DNA from: Welwitschia mirabilis
Taxonomy: Eukaryota; Gnetophyta; Gnetopsida; Welwitschiales
Length of the DNA: 43,880 nt
Assembly: GCA_051453625.1 (NCBI GenBank)
Contig: JBOZIK010000001.1
Coordinates: 16,308,150-16,352,029, forward strand
Reading direction: 5' to 3'
The translations under genes and the position numbers were made by a program. The notes under the pieces were generated by a model. That model saw only the letters and a program-made list of their open reading frames with translations. It was not told the DNA's origin and searched no databases. Of the stretch, positions 20,171 through 32,360 are shown piece after piece. Each line of letters opens with the position of its first letter. The stretch's first letter is position 1.

Positions 20171-20930
20171 TTCCTTTAAATATTTTAGAATTTGACCTAT
20201 AGTGTAATTCTTTTTAGTGGCCTTGGGCTAAGTTTGACTTATTTTAACCAAGTTTTTTAACATACTTCATGCATAATATAGGCCTAAATTCAATAGGTTG
20301 CTTGCATAATAAAAATCTACAAGTTAATTTATTAAAGAATTTAATCGACTATAGAAATAATTAATTAGCCCTTTCTTACAATTCATAAATAGGATTGGAA
20401 TGGCTAGCTATGATAAAACATTCATAGGCTATTGTATAATCCTCATGATGTTGTTATTAAAAGTTGATTACTTCTTTTGTTCTTTTTTTCATGGAATGTT
20501 CTCTTAAAAAACATTTGATAAATACTTATTGTATTTGACTCCAAGGTTTAAGACTTTTATGTGATTTAGTTTTAAGCTAAATTTTTTCTCTTAAGCCAAA
20601 TTTTTTCTCTTCCTCTAAGTGTAAATGGAAAAATAATCATATAAGTATAGTCATTAATAGATTTCTTTATATTTTCCAAGGTGAGTACAAGTTGTTCAAT
20701 ATCAGCCAAATGTTGAAAGAGGTCTTCCTATGGTTCCCCTGAAAATATTGTATAAGAACTTAAATTTCTTAATTCTACATCATCTTTGAGAGGTAAATCA
20801 AAAGGATTCTGAATTTCATGTTTTCTATTTTTAATTAAATTACTAAGAGTTACATTTATATTTGAGGAAAAATTTTCTATTATGATTGGTGCATTAAACA
20901 AAGTAACTTACTTTTATTTCTATGAATATT
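20171..20930 (-). pseudogene. gag: N2 Gag capsid domain, broken
   Basis: On the minus strand several frames combine to a Retrotrans_gag-type domain: TLESNTISIYQMFFKRTF (about 20555-20505), then KGLINYFYSRLNSLIN, LVDFYYASNLLNLGLYYA (20370-20270) and SMLKNLV. This corresponds to the FxEKFFPxSRT..., QLIxxFYxGLxxxTRxLVDAxxGGAL and LLENMA blocks of Athila Gag. Stops at former Gln, Trp and Arg codons are frequent. Confidence 0.65.
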
Positions 20931-21726
20931 TTGATAAATTTGACATATTCAAAGAAGAAATAACATAATCTACTTCTATACTATAATTTTTTTTTTCAAA
21001 ATATGATTTTAAAACAATGAAAGTAAAAAAATATTCTTCTTCAATTTTGAGAATTTACATACCTAGGGTGTGTGTACCTAGATTTAGCTCAAAGTTAGAT
21101 AATCCTTCTCTAATGTTTTCTTTGATTAGGTTTTTTTTCTCTTTGATATTTTATCTCTCTACTAGAATTAACTATGTCTTTACATACTAAAAAAATAAAT
21201 CAAAAACTAAAATAAAAATCATTAGATCATCGACTACCTAGTCGTCAGATGATAGCAAGGACAATGATCACAATAATAGAAATCTAAACTTAGAAAATTT
21301 ACTGATAGCAAAAAAAGACTAGACTATTATCTAGACTATAATTGGAATGATAGATAAAATGATAATTTATTTAAAATTTAAAAAGGAAAATTACAAAATG
21401 TAAAAAAGATTATCAGAAAACTAAATTGTCATCTAATCTATCATGGAGACAATGAAGAAGATGACAATATTTTTATTACTGAACTAAAAATATAAGAAAA
21501 TTGCAAAAATAAAAAACTAATTTTGAAATTTTAGAACAGTCATTCCCATTTTCATTTGAATGATAGAGAGAATGACAATGTCCTTAATAAACATTATGGA
21601 AAATAAAATTTTATTAAACCTACTTTAAACTAAACTAGGAATACAGAATTAATTCAAATAAATAACTTGAACAAAATATTCAAATTACTTATTTGGTTAA
21701 TAAAAATTCTCTAGCTTCTTAAGGCT
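20931..21726 (-). other. N2 leader between primer site and gag
   Basis: AT-rich sequence with no recognised coding content. It lies where the 5' untranslated leader of an Athila-like element is expected. Confidence 0.45.
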
Positions 21727-21745
21727 TTCCCTAGAAATGGAGATA
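21727..21745 (-). other. N2 primer-binding site, decayed tRNA-Asp type
   Basis: The minus strand reads TATCTCCATTTCTAGGGAA. It agrees at 13 of 19 positions with TGGCGCCGTTGCCGGGGAA, the tRNA-Asp type primer site common in Athila/Tat elements; most differences are G-to-A/T or C-to-T. It lies six bases inside the 5' LTR. Confidence 0.55.
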
Positions 21746-21751
21746 AAATAT

Positions 21752-22993
21752 TGCTATATGAATTTATGCAATTCTAAAGTTTTTTAGGTAAAATTATAAA
21801 TCAAATAACTTGTATAAAAAACACAATAGTATAGATGGGAGTTCACCTAAATGTCATAATCCCAATGAAGGCACTAGGCTAAGAGTTAGAGAATTGATTT
21901 TCAGGATGTTTTTGGTCTTTTATATTATAAAAATTAAAAGTAAAAACATAATTAAATGCAATGCAATTGAATTGAAATGAAATATAAGTGGAAATAGAAT
22001 GAACTTCCTTGGTTCTTATCCTTCTATTATAAAGACTAGCTTCTCTATAATCTAGATTAATTAAGAAGAGTTTTCAACTAGTTCTTAACCAATATGAACT
22101 ATGATATCTACCAAGTAGAATATATAATGCAATGGGAAATGGAATGAAATGAAAATCTAATACTAACCAAGAATAATCTTAACAAATTTTGTCATTATGA
22201 TTTAGATAAATCATAGAATTGTTACTCTAAACTATGATCAATGTAAACCATAAGGGTCATCACAGAATTGAAATGAAAATAAAAATTATGTTGATTCAAA
22301 GAGTACTTAAAATAAATTCAAGAATTTTACATCCACTTATAATAAAATAGTAGCTTCTCAATAGAAGAGACTTAGCCTAAAACTAAGAGAACTCATTTTT
22401 GTAGCTACTAGATGAACCTCTTATTCTTCAATCCTTTATCACAAGCATCTCAATTACAAAATATGGAAAAAAAAATGGAGGAGGGAAAGGGTATATATAG
22501 TTTTACATTGAGGTTTCCCTAGAAGTTAGAAAAGAAAACCTAATAGCCCAAATTATTTGCTTGACTCCATTATAAAGATAATTTTTTTTAATCATAGAAA
22601 AATAGCTATCATCTTGACTATCATGGTGACGACAGTGGGGACATCACACTACATCAAAAGGTACATCATCAGCCTCATGCCCCACTGTCTAATCCATAGC
22701 TTCCATCCATGGCAACAATGCTATTATCTTTCTTGTCATGGCAGAACATTAGGGATGACAGGATTTCATATCTCCAATCTCAAAGGTAAGTCATTCTCTA
22801 TCATTATGAATTCTTCTTTCAAATATGTATTAGAATAAGCCTAAGAAATTAGCAAAAATTCTAAGAATTGCATGTTTAATTGATCATCCTATTAGATCTC
22901 TATAATCATCAGTATTGCATCCAAACCTATGTAAATGTCCTCTAAAAGAACCCAAAATACACCATCGAATTCCTAGAAATTGGCATCACAACA
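21752..22993 (-). repeat. N2 5' LTR
   Basis: Direct repeat of 15004-16256. In minus orientation it is the upstream LTR because the primer site is next to it. It includes GTGGGGACATCA blocks and AGTATTGCATCCAAACCTATGT near its outer end. Confidence 0.88.
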
Positions 22994-24520
22994 ATATTTA
23001 TTTATTCCTTTGCCACAAAAAGATAATAGTTATAGCTTTTCACCTATATGATGTAGTGAATATATGGTTATTATCAATGGTTTTTCAAAATTTCTAATTT
23101 AAGAGGGGGAATCAACATTTAATTCTTAAAAGAGACATAATGGCAAGGGGAAATGAAATAATGCAAGGAAGAAGGAATGAAAATGGAATTCTGAGTGCCT
23201 AATCCATTATTTCTATTGGATTTAATGCACTCAAAAACAATAAGAGATATTATTAGAATGTCTTATTGTCACATTTGCACCATGCAAAAATAGGGATAGG
23301 TTTTATGAAAGAAATTATAAATAATTTATATCCTCTAAGATGGAAGTAGAGGTAAAAAGGAAAACAAATCATTTTTTTAAGTTTCCTCTAATTCTAGTAT
23401 CACCTATACTAGGAGCATCTCATAGGTTTCTTAGAAATATATAAAAAAGACAAAGCCTCCTGAAGTTTAATTTTCTCTACATATTTCAAACATAGATGAT
23501 GGTATTTTACTAGGAATGTTTTTAACATAATATATTATTAAAATATCATATATTCCAATGTAATAATTCCAAGACTCTTATAGAATGGACTATCATAGGA
23601 AGCATGATAACTATTCAATGAAATGGAATAGAAATTTTGCATCATGTATAGTGCTAATCATTGCTTATCACCTTTCAAATGAAGATCTTCTTTTTTTTCT
23701 TTAAGTCCTATTATTTTACTATGTGAACATAGGTTTAGTTTCCAACCAAGCTATGTGCATAATTCACCAAGATAACCCCCCTTAATTGCACTCCTTGTCA
23801 GTTTATCATGCTTTGCTGGCACCTCCTCTGGTTCTTGTTTTTATTTCCTTGAGTGCACTATGTTGTCTACCATAGTTACTAACCTATTATAGTATCTTAT
23901 TAGTAGTACAAGGACTTCTAAGAAGGTAGAAAAGAGGAAATTTAATGGTTTGTCTAATTTCTATCAAAAAATAAGTTATTAAATAATTGTGGACTTGCTG
24001 GTCTTATTTGATAATCTAATATATTATGTATTAAAATTATCACTTAAATTAGTTTGATTACCAGAAAATTTTATTTCAAATCTTGGATATGTAAAATCAT
24101 CAAGAAAAGGAGGTCTTTAATGACATTTATTAGATTATTAAAAACTTTTAGATCTAGTTCAACATCAACATGGACTAATATTTTTCTTAGTTTACATAAA
24201 TTAGTAGCTTATCTAATCACTTACATTCTATATAATTCTTCCTTCATCTCCTATCACTTGATTAGGCATGCTACTTTTGATCTAAAATATCAATAGAAGA
24301 CTTTTGTTTCTTGATGCCTACATTGAAAGCAGTACTAGATCTCTTAGTATGATATGAAAACTGAATGGTATAACTAAATCATTAATGCACTATTCTCTAA
24401 TTTTGAGAAATACCTTATATAATTGATAAGAGAGAATAGTAAGCTGTAACTTTTAGAAAGCATATTAGTAATGTTTTAATACTTAATACTTAACTCAAAT
24501 GATAATAAAATAAATGAAAT

Positions 24521-24735
24521 GATAAAATAATAGCAACATGACCTACTACAACTTCTACAATATGAAGTTCTTGAGAAGTTTAATGCCTACTACAACATCT
24601 TTTCTAGATCTTATGATTGATGTGCATAAGATAAAATAATAGCAACATGGCCTACTTCAACTTCTACAATATGAAGCTCTCAAGAAGTCTAGTACTTACT
24701 ATTACCACATAGTAAAATTAGCACTAGCATATCAT
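24521..24735 (+). repeat. 109-bp tandem duplication in internal region 1
   Basis: GATAAAATAATAGCAACATG followed by CCTACT.CAACTTCTACAAT starts at 24521 and again at 24630. The equivalent pair is present in internal region 2 at 32145 and 32253, so the duplication predates the split of the two copies. Confidence 0.85.
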
Positions 24736-27700
24736 GAACATTACCCTTAAAATCTACTAAACTTAGTAGATGTACCCTTATTGCTAATCTATAACTAGAT
24801 AGAGATCAATGATGATTACTTACCTCATCCAAGTAAGAATCAAAATTTAGGATAATAACATTATTATTAGCCTTGATCATCTCAATATCTAGATTAGAGA
24901 TTAGAATAGTTATTTTCCTTACATTTGTTGATTCTTTAGCTTATGAGTTAACTTCCTCCTCCACCTTAAGGCTAGTATTTCTGAAGATATCTTATTAAAG
25001 TTATGAGAAACATGGTACATTGAAGGAAATTTTTATTTACCTCTTACAAACTTAAATTTTGCAAAGTTCAAGCCCCTCAACAGGAAGAATTTTTAAAGGT
25101 TACTTCTAATTAAGAATATTGAACCTATTTTTGTTAGTATTAGATGGATTTAACCTCATATATAATTACCTTATGATTAAAGTTTTAGAACCTATCTTAA
25201 ATAAAACAACATAACATAGCACAACTCACAGATTTTCTAGAATTATGTAAAGTCCCTTCATTAAGAAATTATTTTGGAGAATCTTCATTTCTCTTAGAAG
25301 AGAACACGATTTTCCTTAGAAAGTGATGTGGTGAGGAAAGGAAACATTTGTAATCATTTCTACACAACTATTTAATTTTAGTTAAACAAATTAATTGACT
25401 TTTCTTTTCTACTTCTTAAAAGGATCTTAAAGAAAATTATTTATATGAGAATCCTTTTATATATTCTGCTTATTCTTTATCGTCCGCATATTTGACATCA
25501 AAATTAATTAGATTAACATCATAGATTCGGCTTCTAAAAAGCTAATCCACTAATATGAATCATACACTGATTTAAAAATATTAGCCTTTTAGTAAATAAA
25601 ACCTATAAGGTGCATATAGTAATAAACACACTATAAAATTCATCTCTTACATCTCTCTATAATTCTTCCCTCCTTAATGTTTTAAGCATCATAGTTCTAC
25701 CAACATCACTTAAATTATCTATAACAACTATTCCTAAATGCATCAACACTATAAGAACTTAAATATTGATAGAAATAAGTTAACTCCATGAAGCGGGATA
25801 TTGTTTAAAATAAGAGTCTATCATTTAAAGTTCTAAATGGAAAACATCAAGTGAAGAATAGAAGAAGCTATATGATAAGTAATATAAAGCAAGAAAAAAG
25901 TAATATTAATAGGTTATTAGATCTACTCAAACATATGACAAGTATGCATTAGGAGGAAAGATTAAAATTGATATGCTAATGAGTTTCTCAGAACCATTGG
26001 CATAAGAAGGAGAAACTACCCAGTTTTCCTTGGCTAAATTATTTTCATAAAGTACTAGAGTAGACGGATCATCAAAGAATTATTATTGCTAGTCATTACA
26101 GATTCATAGAATATGGAAATTCTACTAGAATGCCTCATTTCCTTACCATCATCAAGTTGGCATTGATAATGGAAGTGAAATTTGGGTAAACATTTGAGGC
26201 TATAGAAATTAAAGATTAAAAGATAAAAACCTATAGATTAAAAATTAAAGATTTAAAATCATAAGTCATTTTTGGATTCATCCTCTTTTGCCATCTTTGT
26301 TATTAGTTACTTTTGCATCTTAGCAACAATGAGGGATTAACAATATTCTTTGAATCTTTCCATATATGTTTCATCAAAAGAAACATTCACACATAATAAA
26401 CCCAGCTATAATTAATATTTTAGAGAATTGATGATTTAAAAGAAAAAAGATGTAATTGATCTATTATGTCATTTATCAATTAAGGAATTTAATTAATAAA
26501 AGTATGAAGTAAGGATGAATATCTTAGTTGGTTATTAGAAACTTTTATTAGCTAGTAGGTCCTAAGATCAAGTATTGGAGATAATAGTTTTAATAAATAA
26601 CTTAAAATTGGGTGTTACATTTAGTTAAAAGTTCCATTTAGTAATAATATTAGATTTATTATTAGTCAAAATATATAATGGCTTAACTTGATTAAATCCC
26701 ATTTAAATGTTAGCTAATACTATTATCTTAGTTTTAATTTAATTCTTAAATAATAAACTTAGATTTTATTCCTTACTAATTATTTTATTGATTGGGTCTT
26801 CTTTCACATCATGGGCCTAACTCTGAGATCTTGGTTATGTCATACATGTTATATATACATGATGGGTTTTTTTTTTTTAATCTCATTTTTAGTTCTTTCA
26901 TTTAATCTCTTTAGATAAATTTATAATTTTGAGTTTATTTCACACATTTTTTCCTTAACTTGTTAGGAATTAGAATGCTATATTAGATCATGAAGTGGAA
27001 GATTCAACTAGATAATATAGGTAGAAGTGTTAGAGAGGAATTAGATGAAGTATATAACATAGTAGTGTAGAGGAGAAGAGACTTATAATCTATAAGTTTA
27101 ATCTTAAGGAATTTCTATATAAAATCTTTTGAGGTAAATGTCATAAATTAGAGTGAAAGATTGTTATGTTGCAATAGTCCAACTTTATTTTGGTTTTTAA
27201 CAAAGCAAGATGGTCATTAAGATATTTTGGCTTATGGAATTGTATCATTTTTAGCCACATGTAAGTATTTTTAACTATGTTTTTAGAAGTTGTTTGTAGT
27301 TAATTATGTGATTTATTTCCTAACCTCTCATGAATATATGGTAGTTCATAACATTTTCCTTAATTAGCTAAGATTTATGGCTTTAGGAAATGGAAAGATT
27401 AAAAGTTCATATATAGAAAAAGATTTTTTGATAACTTTGAAGTTGACATACATATATAATACAATGTTTAAAGGGTACATGTCATGAAGACAAGTGAAGA
27501 GTAGAGGAAGAAGAAAATTTCTAGAAGTTTGTTTATTCTAGACAAGAGTGATCATTGGTGATATTATAATGATCAACATCATTAATTAATAAGATTATGA
27601 ACAAATTTCCATGTTATTTAATTAAACCATACATTTGAAGATTGACTAGTTAAAGTTTTAAATCAATAAGAAACTATAGTTATACAAAGATGAAATCAAC

Positions 27701-27816
27701 TTATAAGTACAATGACTAGAAGATATAGAAGTAGAATTCACTTGAAAAATATGTAATAGATATATTGTAGTGAATAACTAAGCCTTCTTATTTATGTTTT
27801 AAGGATGACAGTTTTT

Positions 27817-27831
27817 AAAGTAGAGGAATAA
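27817..27831 (+). other. Polypurine tract before LTR B
   Basis: AAAGTAGAGGAATAA directly precedes the LTR start TGTTACA. The matching AAAGAAGTGGAGTAA occurs before LTR C. Confidence 0.75.
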
Positions 27832-28213
27832 TGTTACATCTAGAATTTCAAGGTTTAGATACTTCGCATAAATGTTTAATTAAAATAAATTTCTTTTTTT
27901 ACTATAAATCCTTAGGTTAGTCACATTATTGCATATATTTTAAGATTTATGGTGTTCAAATTTTTATTGTAAAATTCTATGAAATAATATCTCACATTCT
28001 TAACCAATTGTAAATTTGTCCCCATTGAAAACTCTTATGATTAATTATGATTATTATGAAATTTTGTAGCTATTGAATTTATATCAAGAAAATGATTCAT
28101 ATATGGTTTTTAAAAATTTCTTTTTATTATAATATTTTCATGATGAACATTAATATTTATTATTATGATATTAATGAACCCAATGGCCTGACAAGAAATG
28201 GAATAAGGGTAGT

Positions 28214-28410
28214 TACCAAATCTTTATCAACTTTTACCATCTTGAACACCCACCTTCATGATGTTTTGTATTCATATAAAAAAATCTTTACCAACTTTAT
28301 CACCTTAACCATCCTTTTTCATTATCTTTAATATTTACATATATAGAACCTTTAATAGCTTTCTCCATCTCAACTATCCTTTTTTCTAATGTTTTATCTT
28401 TATATTCTCA
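28214..28410 (+). repeat. Three-copy ~65-bp tandem repeat in LTR B
   Basis: Same block as in LTR A: CTTTATCAACTTTTACCATC..., ...CTTCATGATG, then two further units ending CTAATGTTTTATC. The second unit has drifted most. Confidence 0.7.
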
Positions 28411-28440
28411 TAACCATATACCTTCCATAAAAACTTTAGT

Positions 28441-28448
28441 TATAAATA
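28441..28448 (+). promoter_or_regulatory. TATA box of LTR B
   Basis: TATAAATA followed by TGATCCTCTTCCC, equivalent to the sites in LTR A and C. Confidence 0.65.
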
Positions 28449-29672
28449 TGATCCTCTTCCCTTTTTTTCCTTACATTTATTTTTGAGAAGCCTTTGCTAC
28501 TGAACTTTATAGCTTGGATAATCCTTTAAGCCTTTAAGCCTTAAAATCTTTGCAAGTTCTTGAATCATTATTTTACTTTGGTATGGTTTATGTTTTCTTT
28601 TGATTTCTTCTTATATGGCCTTTATGGATTTTTGATTACTTATTGTATGATTTATGCTATTCATTACATTTTTTTTTTATTCTTGATTTTTCATTTATCT
28701 CTTACATAGTTCTTATCTATTACATCTCAAATATCCTTATGTTTTGGATCATTTTAATTGTTATTAAATTCCTATATAGTTATCCTTGCATATCATTTAA
28801 GAGTTGCTTAATTTATTTGTACTTCTTACACCTCATATTAATGCTTTTCTTAGGTACTCATATAATAACCCTTCTCTTTTATCAAATCCTTATGATAAGT
28901 TCTTAATTCAACTTGTTTTGGTTATTGACCTTGGTTGATGACTTTTAAATAAGAAAACTAAAACTAGACAAAATAATCAGTTGTTCAGACTTTGAATAAA
29001 GATGCTCTCTAAAGGGAGTTCCAAGGTCATGTAATTAAAATTATAGGATGAATAGGAATATGTAACCAATTTATCATTTGTCCCTCCTAGAATTGTATGT
29101 AATTGAATTAATGAAATCTGTGATGAAGTAATAGTAAACAATATTAATTTAAATGAAGCCTTGGTCTTTTTTGGATTATTATTAATATTCCTTTTTGATT
29201 GAGAACCCTTATCATTCCAACCCTTACCATGGGTTATATTAGGAACTTTAAAGGTTATGGTTCTCACATCATATTATTTGTGTTAAATAGGTAATTCAAT
29301 GGAGCATAAGAAAAGTTGATTTGTCTTGTCAAGAAGGGAATTTGGAAATTTTGATTTTCTAGCTTATGATTGAAAAATTGTTAAAATGAAGTGATTTATT
29401 CATGTTTGTACTTATAATCTATTACATATTATGGTTTATCTTTGTCATATTATGTCAATATGATGATTTTATTATTTTAAATATAAAGAGGTATTTGTTT
29501 TCTCTGTATTTAATCATGATATGAGTTATTTACCTCCTTAACCTATAAATGTTATTTATGAATATATTTTTATATATATTTAGAATTTATAAGAATTACT
29601 CACTTAAATATTTAATAAAAACATTTGTGAAATAATAATTTTGTTGTTGTGGAATTTCTAGGATGTTACAAT

Positions 29673-29684
29673 TGGTATCAAAGC
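29673..29684 (+). other. Primer-binding site after LTR B
   Basis: TGGTATCAAAGC, eleven of twelve bases matching the tRNA-Met primer site; the difference is G-to-A. The next bases, ACTAGGTT, match the site after LTR A. Confidence 0.82.
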
Positions 29685-32144
29685 ACTAGGTTGTAATTTA
29701 ATTAGGATTTGTGAAGCTATTAGACATCAGAATCTAGGTTGTAATCTTAATAGACATGATTAGTGTGAAGCCATTATGAGAGTTTAAGTTTCATTTTACT
29801 AAGCATAATTGTTGTAAAACTTGTTCCATAAGCTAGATGATAGAAGCTTTGTCTATGATCAACTTGCCTATTAATACAATCTCATCAAGCAACTATGAGT
29901 AACAACATTTATTTAGAATGAAAAGGACATATTACTTTTATAATTTCTAGATAAGTTAGTAAGAAAATTTATTTCATTAAATATTATCCTAGGATATGAA
30001 TAATATAATTGTTATTTCAAGGGTTATTTAAGATTAAATAAAACTATCGAATATAAAATATGCGCTTATCCCATAAACATGTATTAATTAGTTAAGACTA
30101 GAAATATAATAACAATGGAGAAGTGATGTAAGTTTAATTAGTAATACTACTTTAATAAATTCATATGTCAGTCATTCAGAATATTTCTTGCAAATAAAAT
30201 TAATTTCATCTATGCACTTGACTAGAGAAAATCCTATAGATCTAGTTTTAAAAAAATTCTTTGTCTTCATTAGAGAACCTTTAAAATAACTTGTGAAGTC
30301 TAAACCAAAACTAACTCTTGAATGTATAGAGTACTTTCACTAGTAGTAGTGGTTAATCTAGGTCTAAGACTTAATTTCCTTGGATGTTCCATCAAAGGAC
30401 TAGTGCATGAAGTCATTGGTTTTAAGAGTTATGACTCTACTTTAGTGTCATTAATTTTCTCATCTCCATTAAAAGCATAATGATATTGTATTATTCTTTT
30501 GCATATAAGAAATCTATGCAAAGAGAAAAACACCATTCATGCCATGATAACTACAAATTTAATAGCTAAGACTTCTTGTGTAAGATGAGAACATGGCAGA
30601 AGGTCTTCCTTGCTTCCTTTGCCATATAAAGATAATAACTATAGCTCTTTACCTATATGATGTAGTGAAAATAGGGTTATTGTCTAGGGTTTTTAAAATT
30701 TGTAACTCAAGAGGGGAAAACCATATTTAATTCTTGAAAGAGACATAATAGTAAGAACAAATGGAATGACACAAGGAAGAAGGAAACAAAAGGGGATTCT
30801 AATTGCCTAATCTATCATCTTTATTAGATTTAATGCACTTAAAAATGATAAGAACTATTACCAGAATGGCTCATTGCCACATTTACACTACATAGAATTA
30901 GAGTTAGGCTTTTGTGAAAGAAATTATAGATAATTTAAGTTATTCATTTAAGTTCTTTAAGGTGAAAGAAAATGTAGAAATAAAAACAAAGCATTCTTTT
31001 AAGTTTCCTATAGTTTCAGCATTATTTATATTGGAAACAACTCATAGATTCTCTTAGACATATCTGAAAAAGATGAATTCTATTGAACTTTTATTGTCTC
31101 TACTTATTATAAACATAGATAACTAGATTTTACTAGAAGTATTTTTAACATAATATCTAATGGGAATAGCATGTATTTAAATGTAATAATTCTAGGACAT
31201 TCATAAATTATTATAGGAAGCATGATAACTATTCAAAAAAAAAATACTAAACAAAAAATTCATATCATGAATAGCACTAATCATTGCTTGTTGCCTTCTA
31301 AAAGAAGATTTCTTTATTTTTATTTAAGGCCTATTATTTTATTGTGTTGACTTAGGTTTTTTTCCCTACCAAGTTATTGGGGAAATGCACCATGTTAACC
31401 CTTCTTGATCATACTCCTTGTTAGTTTGTCATGTTTGACTGGCACTTCCTCTAGTTCTCATCTTTTCTTCTTTGAATGTACTATTTTGTATACCATAATA
31501 ATTGATCTATTATAGCATCTTGTTAATAATTCAAGAACTACCAAGAATGAAGGCAAGAGGAAATTTAATGATTTATCTAATTTCTATCAATAATAAAGTC
31601 ACTAAACAGTGGTGGAGTTGTTGGCCTTATTTTACAATCTAATATATCTGGTATTAAAATTATCACTTAAATTAATTCTATTACCAGGGGATTTTATCTT
31701 AAATCTTAGATATGTGAAAACAGCAATAAAAGAAGATCTTGAATGATGTCTATTAGATTATAAAAAGCTTTAAGATCTAGTTTCAACATCAATAAAGCCT
31801 AATATTTTCCTTTCTTTACATAAATTAGCAGCTCATCTGATCATTTACAATATATATAATTCTTTCTTTATCTTTTATCACTTAATTATGCATGATACTT
31901 ACTATCTAAAATGTTAGTATAATCCTTTTATTTCTTGATGTATGCCTTAAAACTAGTGCTATATCTCTTAGTGTAAGATGAAGCCTAAATGATGTAACTA
32001 AAGCTTTAATAGACTATTCTCTAATTTTGAGAAATGTCTTATACCACTAAGAAGAGAGAATAGTAAACTATAGCTTTTAGAATGCATATTAACAATGTTC
32101 TATTACTTAATACTTCAATCAGATGATAGTAAAATAAATGAAAT

Positions 32145-32360
32145 GATAAAATAATAGCAATATGGCCTACTACCACTTCCACAATATAAAGCTCTTAAGA
32201 AGTCCAGTGCATACTATAACATTTTATCTAGCTCTTATGATTGGTGTGCATGAGATAAAATAATATCAACATGGCCTATTGCAACTTTTATAATATAAAG
32301 CTCTTGAGAAGTTTGGTGCCTAATATCTTCACATAGTGAAATTAGCACTATCATAGCATG
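32145..32360 (+). repeat. 108-bp tandem duplication in internal region 2
   Basis: GATAAAATAATAGCAATATG at 32145 and GATAAAATAATATCAACATG at 32253, each followed by the same 80 or so bases. Counterpart of 24521-24735. Confidence 0.82.

Larger units (their letters stand above)
15004..22993 (-). mobile_element. N2: Athila/Tat-like gypsy element, gag and protease only
   Basis: An 8.0-kb minus-strand element with about 1.25-kb LTRs. The insertion point is shown by the paralogous internal region 2, where matching flanks are contiguous at about 30600. Gag lies at 20930-19400 and protease at 18473-18168. Only about 1.9 kb separates the protease from the 3' LTR, and no RT, RNase H or integrase motif was seen there. 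A candidate TTTAT target duplication (14999-15003, 22997-23001) is weak. The element is older and more decayed than N1. Either pol was deleted or the family is non-autonomous. Confidence 0.82.
22994..27831 (+). mobile_element. Internal region 1 of the LTR family, right part
   Basis: Continues internal region 1 after N2. It aligns with 30600-36641 of internal region 2 nearly throughout, apart from the 310-base block and the L1 insertion that only region 2 carries. Landmarks include ATATGATGTAGTGAATAT, GGATTTAATGCACT, the 109-base duplication and AATTGGGTGTTACATTTA. No gag, protease, RT or integrase motif was recognised, so the family looks like a large non-coding (LARD-type) retroelement. Confidence 0.75.
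27832..29670 (+). repeat. LTR B, shared middle LTR
   Basis: 1839 bp, starting TGTTACATCT and ending GATGTTACA. A polypurine tract lies directly upstream and a primer-binding site directly downstream, so it is both the 3' LTR of one copy and the 5' LTR of the next. It carries the three-unit 65-base repeat (about 28214-28410) and a TATA box at 28441-28448. Confidence 0.9.

Noticed and set aside
28977-29267. 96-codon minus-strand frame in LTR B
   Set aside because: It lies in a U5-like part of an LTR, and the equivalent parts of LTR A and C are not open.
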